Shown: positions 1-8,341 of the stretch, in pieces
Layout of the letters: each line of letters begins with the position of its first letter
How positions within the stretch are numbered: position 1 is the stretch's first letter
From: Phenylobacterium sp.
Lineage (GTDB): Bacteria > Pseudomonadota > Alphaproteobacteria > Caulobacterales > Caulobacteraceae
Length of the DNA: 10,961 bases
Assembly: GCA_028291285.1 (NCBI GenBank)
Contig: JAQGIJ010000559.1
Location: 1-10,961, forward strand
Direction: 5' to 3'
Notes under the pieces: generated by a model
What the model saw: the letters and a program-made list of their open reading frames with translations, nothing else
Databases searched by the model: none
Told to the model about the DNA's origin: nothing
Program-made: the position numbers and the translations under genes

Positions 1-570
1 GCGCTGCGAGCGCAGGCGGAAGGCCAGCACCAGGAGCGTGGCCCCGAAGACCACGGCGTAGGCGCCGATCCACCAGGTGAGCACCAGGGCGCCGATCAGC
101 GGGGCGATCGCCAGCAGGATCCCGGTCACCACGGAGAGGCAGCCGCTGAAGCCCATCCACCAGCGCCCATGGTCGCCGCGCAGGCGGACGGCCGCGGCGA
201 TGGCGAGCACGCCGGAGACCAGCGCCCAGGCGGCGATCACATAGACGAAGGCCAGCAGGGTCAGGCCCGGAAGCAGCAAGGCCGCCGCGGCGGCCAGCAG
301 GCTGGCGATCCCCTGCAGGATCAGCATGCCCCAGCGCTCGTGCCGGCGCGCCGAGCGCAGGCCGGAGATCAGGTTCAACACCCCGTCCGCCAGCATCAGG
401 GCGGCGAACACCAGCAGCAGCGACAGCATGGTCGCGCCGGGCGCCAGCAGGGCGATGAGCCCGAACAGGATGGCGGCGACGCCTCGCAAGGCCACGGCCC
501 ACCAGTTGCGGGCGAGGAGCGCGCTGAGCGCCTCGGTGCGGGGGTCAACGCGGTTGTCGGCGGTGGTCAT
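1..570 (-). CDS. hdeD: HdeD-family membrane protein, 3' end beyond window
   Basis: The minus-strand reading frame starts at the ATG at 570-568 and stays open to the left edge for 190 codons, so the C-terminus is missing. It encodes a hydrophobic protein with about six membrane segments (near residues 23-43, 47-70, 80-100, 103-127, 137-160 and 162-186), a short polar N-terminus and an Arg-rich loop near residues 71-79. This pattern of three helix pairs is typical of the HdeD/DUF308 family. E. coli HdeD is about 190 residues long, so probably only a few codons are lost. HdeD is an inner-membrane protein linked to acid resistance; its biochemical activity is not known. The start is supported by AAAGGA about 6 bases upstream. 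It follows hsp20 in the same direction after a 64-base gap containing a strong hairpin, so it may be the tail of the clpG-hsp20 operon or separately controlled. HdeD also occurs in tLST heat-resistance islands, which fits these neighbours. Confidence 0.85.
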   Translation of the reverse strand, partial: MTTADNRVDPRTEALSALLARNWWAVALRGVAAILFGLIALLAPGATMLSLLLVFAALMLADGVLNLISGLRSARRHERWGMLILQGIASLLAAAAALLLPGLTLLAFVYVIAAWALVSGVLAIAAAVRLRGDHGRWWMGFSGCLSVVTGILLAIAPLIGALVLTWWIGAYAVVFGATLLVLAFRLRSQR

Positions 571-590
571 GGCGGTCCTTTCGGAAAGAA

Positions 591-623
591 GGCGCGGAGC
601 GCGAGGAGAGCGCGCTCCGCGCC
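591..623 (-). terminator. 13-bp hairpin between hsp20 and hdeD, likely terminator or attenuator
   Basis: Bases 591-603 and 611-623 are perfect reverse complements (13 bp, almost all G-C) around a 7-base loop. Read on the minus strand, the stem lies just after the hsp20 stop and is followed by TTCTTT, a short and interrupted T-rich run. This resembles an intrinsic terminator with a weak U-tract, so some read-through into hdeD is plausible. The stem ends 20 bases before the hdeD start codon, so it could also protect the 3' end of the hsp20 message after processing. Confidence 0.6.
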
Positions 624-632
624 AGTGAGCCG

Positions 633-649
633 GGTCAGCCGCGCTGACC
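633..649 (-). other. Palindrome over the hsp20 stop codon
   Basis: Bases 633-639 and 643-649 form a perfect 7-bp inverted repeat around a 3-base centre. It covers the last codons and the TGA of hsp20. In RNA it would be a short tight hairpin about 10 bases before the larger 591-623 stem. It may add to termination or message stability. It could also be a chance product of the Gly/Gln-rich tail codons. Confidence 0.35.
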
Positions 650-1171
650 ACCGGCTTGCTCGCCCGGGCTCCCGGAGGTGGAGCTGGTGGCGGAGCGCTC
701 GTTCTGCCGGCCTACGGGCACGCGACGGTTGCGGGCCTGGCGCTCGGATTTCGGTATGACGATCTGCAGCACGCCGTTCTCCAGTGTCGCCTTCACGGCC
801 TGGGCGTCCACGGCCTGCGGCAGGCGGATCGAGCGCTGGAAGACACCGAAGAGCCGTTCGGTGACATGCTGGTCGGACCGATCGACCTCGCGCTCCTCCT
901 TCTTCTCGGCGCGGATGGTGAGCAGGTCGTCGTCCACGTCGACTTCGACGTCGTCTTCGGAGACGCCGGGCAGCTCGACCGAGACGCGGAATTCCTGGTC
1001 GGTCTCGCGCACGTCCAGCCGCGGGGCGAGGAGGCCGCTGCGGGCGCCCTGGCCGTCGCCGTTGCGTGGGGCGTCCTGGAAGAACCGGTTCATCTCGCGC
1101 TGGAGCAGCTCGATCGGCGCCCAGCTGGCGTCCTCGATGAAGCGGAAGGGGGTGGGCAGGTTCCTCGCCAT
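635..1171 (-). CDS. hsp20: Hsp20/alpha-crystallin small heat shock protein
   Basis: This 178-residue protein is an ATP-independent holdase of the cytoplasm. Such proteins bind unfolding proteins during heat or other stress and pass them to disaggregases. The alpha-crystallin domain spans about residues 49-141. It includes ELPGV (66-70), a GVFQRSIRLP strand (109-118) and the family signature A-x3-N-G-V-L (128-135). The N-terminal arm (FRFIEDASWAPIELLQREMNRFF) is typical of class A bacterial Hsp20. The tail carries VPV (151-153) in the place of the I-x-I oligomerisation motif, then a long Ser/Gly/Gln-rich end. An AAAGGAGA ribosome site lies 6-7 bases before the ATG. The start is one base past the stop of the 61-residue gene upstream, which implies translational coupling and one transcript with clpG. 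Small heat shock proteins next to ClpG/ClpK are a known pairing in heat-resistance islands. Confidence 0.95.
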   Translation of the reverse strand: MARNLPTPFRFIEDASWAPIELLQREMNRFFQDAPRNGDGQGARSGLLAPRLDVRETDQEFRVSVELPGVSEDDVEVDVDDDLLTIRAEKKEEREVDRSDQHVTERLFGVFQRSIRLPQAVDAQAVKATLENGVLQIVIPKSERQARNRRVPVGRQNERSATSSTSGSPGEQAGGQRG

Positions 1172-1172
1172 G

Positions 1173-1358
1173 TCAGGTCTCCTTTGAGCTCGAGGGAGGG
1201 GATTCGTCGGGTGTCTTGCGGAGGTTCTCGCGGCGGCTCTCGCGAACCGCGCCGTGGGCGGCCCAGGCCGGCGGGTCGCTGGCCGGGAAGGTCTCCTCCA
1301 GGGCCTCGTCGACGGGATCGGGGAGCGGCAGGTCGGCGTCCGGCGGCGGCTTGGGCAT
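1173..1358 (-). CDS. Small conserved protein with TFPASDP motif
   Basis: This 61-residue, Pro- and Glu-rich protein of unknown function sits between clpG and hsp20. It has no hydrophobic segment or cysteine and looks largely unstructured. The centre reads DEALEETFPASDPPAW (about residues 17-32). I recognise this motif from many short uncharacterised proteobacterial proteins, often near stress genes; this is from memory and not a database result. The gene is real by context: it starts 3 bases after the clpG stop with GGAG 8 bases upstream, and it ends 1 base before the hsp20 ATG. A role as a client adaptor or chaperone partner is only a guess from position. The charged tail (about residues 38-61) carries the hsp20 ribosome site at its 3' end, so translation of this gene may control Hsp20 dose. 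Confidence 0.8.
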   Translation of the reverse strand: MPKPPPDADLPLPDPVDEALEETFPASDPPAWAAHGAVRESRRENLRKTPDESPPSSSKET

Positions 1359-1361
1359 GGT

Positions 1362-4181
<2,820 letters not shown>

Positions 4182-4188
4182 GGGAAGT

Positions 4189-4196
4189 CCTCCTTT
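4189..4196 (-). promoter_or_regulatory. Strong ribosome binding site of clpG
   Basis: On the minus strand this reads AAAGGAGG, near-perfect anti-16S pairing, with a 7-base spacer to the ATG at 4181. It fixes the clpG start and predicts high translation. Confidence 0.85.
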
Positions 4197-4204
4197 GTTG
4201 TCGT

Positions 4205-4223
4205 CGCCCGGAGTCGCCGGGCG
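4205..4223 (-). other. GC hairpin in the crp-clpG gap
   Basis: Bases 4205-4211 and 4217-4223 are perfect 7-bp reverse complements with a 5-base loop, all within the 53-base gap between the regulator stop and clpG. There is no T-run on either strand, so it is a poor intrinsic terminator. It could be a processing or pausing site between the regulator and clpG messages. I see no convincing sigma-32-type or sigma-70 promoter in this gap. Confidence 0.35.
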
Positions 4224-4234
4224 CTTGGGGGCGC

Positions 4235-4972
4235 CTACGGCAGTGTCCGGGGCCAGCGCCGCCCGACGGTCTCATCGTCGGCGCACAGGCCTTCCCCGAG
4301 GCGCAGGATTTGGTCGCTGAGAAGCCGCACGTGGCGGCGGTCGGTGGAAATCAGGCCGCGCGTCCTGAAGGCGGTGAACGTCCGGCTCACCGTCTCGCTG
4401 GAGAGGCCGAGGTAATCGGCGATGTCGTAGCGCGACATGGGCAGTTCGATCCGCCCGTCGGAGTGGGTCCGCCAGGCCAGGTCGATGAGGAAATAGGCCA
4501 GCTTCTCGAAAGCCGAGCCGTGCATCACGTAGAGGAACCGCTCGGCCGTACGGTCGCGGCTGACCAGCAGGCTCATCCAGAGCTCCCGCGCCGCGTCCTT
4601 GTCGGTGTCCGCCAAGGCGTTGAGCCGGCTGACTGGGCATTGCACCAGGCGGGTCTCATCCACCGCCTCGGCCGAGCAATGATGCAGCTTCTCCCGCTCG
4701 AGGCCGAAGATCTCGCCCGGCAGGTGGAAGCCATGGACGATGCGGCGGCCGTCGCGGTGGAGGGTGATGGTCCTGACCACGCCCGCGGCCACCTGGTAGA
4801 TGAAATCCGCGGGATCGCTCTGGGCGTAGATGGTGGAGCCCGCCTCCTGCGATTTCTCCGAGCCCCGCAGCACCAGCCGAGGCGCTGGGCACGGCTGTGG
4901 CTCAAGATGTCGCGCAAGCGCGCCAGTGCGAGCCGGGCTCTCTGAGCCGGCTGCGGCGAAACCCTCGAACAT
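4235..4972 (-). CDS. Crp/Fnr-family transcription regulator, FixK/FNR-like
   Basis: This 245-residue DNA-binding regulator has an N-terminal cyclic-nucleotide-type beta-roll (about residues 35-115) with FHLPGEIFGLE (82-92). A dimer helix follows (about 120-160), then a Crp-type winged helix (about 165-225). The recognition helix SSETVSRTFTAF (191-202) has E193-x2-S196-R197, the FNR-class contact pattern that reads TTGA-like half-sites. The cysteines (28, 99, 112, 230) do not form the N-terminal cluster FNR needs for an iron-sulfur centre, and the CRP cAMP-contact residues are not obvious, so the signal is unknown. The frame is open further upstream (to 5062), but I place the start at ATG 4972 because AGGAG lies 6 bases before it and the upstream residues do not look conserved. 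It ends 53 bases before clpG in the same direction and is divergent from the BON genes. The gap it shares with BON-1 holds a CTGAC-N4-GTCAG palindrome, which makes this protein the prime candidate binder. Confidence 0.9.
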   Translation of the reverse strand: MFEGFAAAGSESPARTGALARHLEPQPCPAPRLVLRGSEKSQEAGSTIYAQSDPADFIYQVAAGVVRTITLHRDGRRIVHGFHLPGEIFGLEREKLHHCSAEAVDETRLVQCPVSRLNALADTDKDAARELWMSLLVSRDRTAERFLYVMHGSAFEKLAYFLIDLAWRTHSDGRIELPMSRYDIADYLGLSSETVSRTFTAFRTRGLISTDRRHVRLLSDQILRLGEGLCADDETVGRRWPRTLP

Positions 4973-4978
4973 GAGGCA

Positions 4979-4983
4979 CTCCT
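4979..4983 (-). promoter_or_regulatory. Ribosome site deciding the Crp/Fnr start
   Basis: On the minus strand this is AGGAG, 6 bases before the ATG at 4972-4970. It favours this internal methionine over the in-frame ATG at 5062, which has no comparable site and would place coding sequence close to the 5078-5091 palindrome. Confidence 0.7.
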
Positions 4984-5077
4984 CTCTCCCGCCAACATCG
5001 TGGTCTCGGGGGCGCGCCACCGCCACTTCGGACCATTCCTTAGGGCGAATACTCGGAACCAACGGATGGACCTCCGG

Positions 5078-5091
5078 CTGACCCGCGTCAG
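5078..5091. promoter_or_regulatory. Palindromic operator CTGAC-N4-GTCAG, copy 1
   Basis: This is a perfect 5+5 inverted repeat around CCGC in the 182-base gap between the divergent Crp/Fnr gene and BON-1. Two more copies occur in this window (5881-5894 and 10676-10689), always between genes. The 14-bp length, 4-base centre and TGA core match FNR/FixK-family sites (TTGAT-N4-ATCAA), with changed outer bases. The centre is about 70 bases before the BON-1 ATG. AAGGCT at 5115-5120 lies roughly where a -10 box would be for an activator centred near -42, but it is a poor match. On the other strand GAGTAT (5054-5049) is at a similar distance toward the regulator gene, so autoregulation is possible. 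Confidence 0.7.
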
Positions 5092-5154
5092 TGCGGGCGG
5101 CGTGCCCGGGCCGGAAGGCTCCCGCGACCGTCAGAACAGCGAGGGAGTTCGATC

Positions 5155-5808
5155 ATGAAATCCGACGAGGACATTCGGCGCGACGTCGAAGCCGAGCTGA
5201 AGTGGGATCCTGACATCGACGCCAAGGACATCGCCGTGGCGGTGCGGGACGGCGTCGTCGCCCTGACCGGCTTTGTCGGCAGCTATTCCCAGAAATGGCA
5301 GGCCGAGCGCGACGCCAAACGGGTCAGCGGCGTCCGCGGGGTCGCCAACGACATCGAGGTGCGGCTGCCGAACATCGACCAGCGGCCCGATCCGGAGATC
5401 GCGCGAGATGCGGTCCAGCAGATCCGCGCCATGCTGCCGTACTCAGGCGAGAAGATCACCGCCACGGTGAAGAATGGCTGGGTGACGCTCGAGGGCGAGG
5501 TCGAATGGCATTACCTGCGCGAACGCGCCGAGGCAGCCGTGCGCCGGGTCCGCGGCCTCAAGGGCGTCACCAATCTGATCATCCTGCAGCCCAAGGTCGC
5601 GAAGGCCGTGGTGAAGAGCCAGATCGAGGAGGCGCTGAAGCGCAGCGCCGAGACCGACGCCAAGAACATCACCGTGGAGGTGGAGGGGGACAAGGTCATC
5701 CTGCGCGGCCAGGTCCGCTCCTGGGCCGAGCGCCAGGAGGCGGAACGCGCCGCCTGGCGCTCGCCTGGCGTCGCCGAGGTCGAGAACCAGATCACCATCA
5801 GGGTGTGA
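5155..5808 (+). CDS. Triple BON-domain protein (BON-1)
   Basis: This 217-residue protein is built almost entirely of three BON domains: about residues 3-71, 79-146 and 151-217. Each has the pattern of an alpha helix, a VxxGxVxLxG strand pair and a helix ending in a G-V/L-x-x-V-x-N turn (for example DGVVALTGFV, NGWVTLEGEV and GDKVILRGQV). There is no signal peptide or lipobox, unlike OsmY or BamE-type outer-membrane BON proteins, so it should be cytoplasmic. BON domains bind small ligands, phospholipids or, in E. coli Kbp, potassium. GAGGGAG lies 7 bases before the ATG. The gene is followed by a clear paralogue and then by a K+/H+ antiporter, which makes a part in ion or osmotic stress response likely, though unproven. 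Similar cytoplasmic multi-BON proteins accompany Hsp20 and Crp-type regulators in stress clusters of other proteobacteria. Confidence 0.9.
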   Translation: MKSDEDIRRDVEAELKWDPDIDAKDIAVAVRDGVVALTGFVGSYSQKWQAERDAKRVSGVRGVANDIEVRLPNIDQRPDPEIARDAVQQIRAMLPYSGEKITATVKNGWVTLEGEVEWHYLRERAEAAVRRVRGLKGVTNLIILQPKVAKAVVKSQIEEALKRSAETDAKNITVEVEGDKVILRGQVRSWAERQEAERAAWRSPGVAEVENQITIRV

Positions 5809-5820
5809 GGGGCCGGCGGA

Positions 5821-5841
5821 CGCGCCGGGCCTCCGGGCGCG
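5821..5841 (+). terminator. Weak GC hairpin after BON-1
   Basis: Bases 5821-5826 pair with 5836-5841. GG 5827-5828 can pair with CC 5833-5834, leaving one bulged G. The stem starts 12 bases after the BON-1 stop. GGTT follows it, with no U-tract, so it may only slow transcription or mark a message end ahead of the separate BON-2 promoter. Confidence 0.3.
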
Positions 5842-5880
5842 GGTTCGCATCCGCCATGCGCCCGCAGCGCCGCGTCCGCG

Positions 5881-5894
5881 CTGACGCAGGTCAG
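5881..5894. promoter_or_regulatory. Palindromic operator CTGAC-N4-GTCAG, copy 2
   Basis: The same perfect half-sites flank GCAG, 56 bases (centre to ATG) before BON-2. The flank TCAGTGCGG is shared with copy 1, as expected if operator and gene were duplicated together. CATCCT at 5917-5922 starts 29.5 bases from the palindrome centre, exactly where a -10 box falls for an activator bound at -41.5. Its presence between two same-strand genes shows that BON-2 and the downstream kefB probably have their own regulated promoter. Confidence 0.7.
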
Positions 5895-5943
5895 TGCGGA
5901 CTCACGTCCCCACCCGCATCCTCCGACGGGAGGAGAACGCCAG

Positions 5944-6609
5944 ATGCGGCCAGACAGCGACATTCAACGCGATGTGGAGCTCGAGATCCGGTACGACCCG
6001 GCGATCAATTCCCATGACATCGGCGTCAGCGTCCGCAACCGGGTCGTCACGCTGACGGGCTTCGTGCGCAGCTATACGGAGCGCTTCCAGGCGGAGCGCG
6101 ACGCCAAACGCGTCACCGGCGTGGCGGCCATCGCCAACGAGCTCGAGGTCAAGCTCTCCTCCGCCGACCAGCGTCCGGATTCCGAGCTGGCGGAAGACAT
6201 CGTGCTGGCCCTGGCCAGCCAGGTCCCGTTCCTCAGCGGCGTCACGCCGATCGTCCACAACGGGGAGGTGACGCTCGAAGGTGAGGTCGAGTGGCGCTTC
6301 CAGAAGGAGCAGGCCGAAGAGGTCGTGCGGCGACTGCGCGGCGTTCGGGCGGTGACCAACCTGATCCAGGTGAAGACGCGGCTCCCCGCCGAGAACATCA
6401 AGGCGCAGATCCAGCAGGCCCTCGCGCGCAGCGCCGAGGTCGATGCGGCGCGCATCCAGGTCGAGACCGAGGGCGGCAAGGTGATCCTGAAGGGCATGGT
6501 CCGAACGCTCGCCGAGCGTGAGGAGGCCGAGCGGGCGGCTTGGCAGGCGCCGGGCGTGACCGCCGTCGAGAACAGGTTGCTGGTGGGCGATCCGGCCCTC
6601 CTTCCGTAA
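5944..6609 (+). CDS. Triple BON-domain protein (BON-2), paralogue of BON-1
   Basis: This 221-residue protein has the same three-BON plan as its neighbour. The two align end to end with almost no gaps and share blocks such as QAERDAKRV, VTLEGEVEW and EAERAAW. There is no signal peptide, so it is predicted cytoplasmic. The main differences are in the second domain (residues about 79-105, where BON-2 reads LASQVPFLSGVTPIVHNGE) and in an extra DPALLP tail. GGGAGGAG precedes the ATG by about 8 bases. kefB starts 13 bases after the stop, so the two are almost surely co-transcribed. Pairing with a K+ antiporter suggests that the BON domains may sense or buffer K+ as in E. coli Kbp, or respond to membrane stress. 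That link is inference from position. Confidence 0.9.
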   Translation: MRPDSDIQRDVELEIRYDPAINSHDIGVSVRNRVVTLTGFVRSYTERFQAERDAKRVTGVAAIANELEVKLSSADQRPDSELAEDIVLALASQVPFLSGVTPIVHNGEVTLEGEVEWRFQKEQAEEVVRRLRGVRAVTNLIQVKTRLPAENIKAQIQQALARSAEVDAARIQVETEGGKVILKGMVRTLAEREEAERAAWQAPGVTAVENRLLVGDPALLP

Positions 6610-6622
6610 GCAGGGGGTCGCC

Positions 6623-8323
6623 TTGGGCGAGCCGCTGCTGGTCAAGACCCTGCTCCTGGTCGCAGCCTCGGTCGCAGCCGTGGCCCTGCTGCGCCCGCTC
6701 GGCCTGCCCGCCATCCTGGGCTATCTCGCCGCCGGTCTGGCCCTCGGCCCGCAGGGCTTCGGCCTCATCGCGCCCGACGCGGCGACCCGTTTCCTGGCCG
6801 AGCTCGGCCTGATCTTCCTGATGTTCACCGGCGGGCTGGAGTTCTCGCTTCCGGCCATGCTCGCCGCGCGCGGCGACGTCTTCGGGGCGGGCGCGCTGCA
6901 AGTGGGCCTGACGACGGCGCTGGCCGCCGGCCTCGCCGCCCTGCTCGGGGCCGGGACCATCGCCGCGATCCTGATCGGCGGGGCGGTGGCGATGTCCTCC
7001 ACCGCCGTCGTGCTCAAGCAGCTGGCGGACCAGGGCGAGCTGGGCTCCTTGGTCGGCCGGACGACGGTCGGCCTCTTGCTGTTCCAGGACCTGGCGAGCC
7101 TGCCCTTCCTGGTAGTGGTCGGCGCCTATGTCGGCGGTCCGCACGTCGCGCCCCTCGTCGCGGCCCGGCATGTGGCGCTCGGCGGGCTGGCCCTGGTGGC
7201 CGTCGCCGTGATGGGGCGGCCGCTGTTCCGGGGAGCGCTGGTCTGGGTGGCGGAAAGCCAGTCCGCCGAGTTGCTCCTGCTCACCGTGCTGCTGTCGGCG
7301 CTTGGCGCGGCCTGGGTCGCGGGCCTCGTGGGCCTGGCCGCCCCCCTCGGCGCCTTCATGGCCGGCGTCCTGGTCGGGGAGAGCGAGATCCGCCACCACG
7401 CCGAAGGCGAGATCCGGCCGTTCCGCGACGTCCTGATGGGCCTGTTCTTCGTCACCGTCGGCATGGGGTTCGACCTGAGCGCGGCCGCGGCCCGGCCGCT
7501 GGCGATGGCGGCGTGGCTGGCGGTGTTCCTGCTCGCCAAGCCCGCCGTGGTCCTGCTGGTGGGGCGCGTGCGACGCTGGCCGGGCGAGGATGCGCTGCGC
7601 GTCGCCCTCGCGCTCGCCAACGGCGGGGAGTTCGGCCTGCTGCTGCTCACCCAAGCCCTGGCCGCGGGGATGACGCCGCCGAGCCTGGCCGCCCCGGTCC
7701 TGCCGGCGCTGGCGGCCAGCATGGGACTTGCGCCCGTGCTGATGCCGCGCTGGTCGGCCCTGGCGCGCCTCCTCGGACGGCTCGCGCCGCCGCCGGAGGC
7801 GACGGCGCTCACCGACGCCGCGCACGGTCTGGACGACCACGTGATCCTCTGCGGCTGCGGCCGCATCGGCCGGCCGGTGGCCGCGGCGCTCGAGGCCTCC
7901 GGCATCGACTATGTCGCCCTGGAAAAGGACTTCCGCCGCTACCGGGAGGCCCGGGCGCGCGGGCTGCAAGCGGTGTTCGCCGACGCCGGACGGGCCGGCG
8001 CGCTGGCCGCGGCCGGGCTGGGGCGCAGCCGCCTGCTGGTGCTGACCTTCGACGCCAGGCCGGACGCCGACCGGGTCCTGCATTGGGCCGAGCAGGGCGC
8101 GCCGCGCGCGCATCGGCTGGCGAGCGCCTCGGACGAGGCGTCCGCGGCCGAGCTGATCGCCCGCGGGGCGGAGGTGGTCTTTCCGGAAAACCTCGCCGCG
8201 GGGCTGGGGCTGGCCGACCAGGCGCTGCTGCTGTGCGGCCTCGATCAGCAGGCCGCAGCCAAGGTGGTGACGGATCTGCGCGCTCGGCTCAACCCGCAGC
8301 TCGCCGGATCCGCCGGCGTCTAG
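6623..8323 (+). CDS. kefB: KefB-type monovalent cation:H+ antiporter with RCK domain
   Basis: This 566-residue inner-membrane CPA2-family antiporter probably exchanges K+ for H+ to acidify the cytoplasm during electrophile or oxidative stress. Residues about 5-385 form the multi-helix Na_H_Exchanger domain. It includes LGYLAAGLALGP (32-43), FMFTGGLEF-like LGLIFLMFTGGLEF (61-74), SSTAVVLKQLADQG (125-138), the ion-site FQD (154-156) and LANGGEFGLLLL (331-342). Residues about 404-480 are a TrkA-N/RCK Rossmann domain with G411-C-G413-R-I-G416 and the acidic end of its second strand at E434. The protein stops soon after this domain, as in KefB/KefC. The start is taken as TTG at 6623 because GGGGG precedes it at a fair spacing and the N-terminus then matches the family; no nearby in-frame ATG fits. 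It lies 13 bases after BON-2 and converges on the PAS-LuxR gene 18 bases downstream. KefB homologues are part of tLST islands. Confidence 0.92.
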   Translation: MGEPLLVKTLLLVAASVAAVALLRPLGLPAILGYLAAGLALGPQGFGLIAPDAATRFLAELGLIFLMFTGGLEFSLPAMLAARGDVFGAGALQVGLTTALAAGLAALLGAGTIAAILIGGAVAMSSTAVVLKQLADQGELGSLVGRTTVGLLLFQDLASLPFLVVVGAYVGGPHVAPLVAARHVALGGLALVAVAVMGRPLFRGALVWVAESQSAELLLLTVLLSALGAAWVAGLVGLAAPLGAFMAGVLVGESEIRHHAEGEIRPFRDVLMGLFFVTVGMGFDLSAAAARPLAMAAWLAVFLLAKPAVVLLVGRVRRWPGEDALRVALALANGGEFGLLLLTQALAAGMTPPSLAAPVLPALAASMGLAPVLMPRWSALARLLGRLAPPPEATALTDAAHGLDDHVILCGCGRIGRPVAAALEASGIDYVALEKDFRRYREARARGLQAVFADAGRAGALAAAGLGRSRLLVLTFDARPDADRVLHWAEQGAPRAHRLASASDEASAAELIARGAEVVFPENLAAGLGLADQALLLCGLDQQAAAKVVTDLRARLNPQLAGSAGV

Positions 8324-8341
8324 AGGGCGGACGCGGCCGCG

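Noticed and set aside
5055..5060. GGAACC as a -35 box of the alphaproteobacterial general stress sigma factor EcfG
   Set aside because: No CGTT-type -10 element is found 16-17 bases downstream on the plus strand, only CTGAC of the palindrome.
4973..5062. N-terminal extension of the Crp/Fnr protein to the ATG at 5062
   Set aside because: The extra 30 residues show no conserved feature, and a good AGGAG site points to the ATG at 4972.
6398..8113. Long minus-strand frame opposite BON-2 and kefB
   Set aside because: The product is Gln/Gly/Arg/His-rich with no recognisable domain and crosses a real gene boundary. The plus strand encodes clear BON and KefB proteins.
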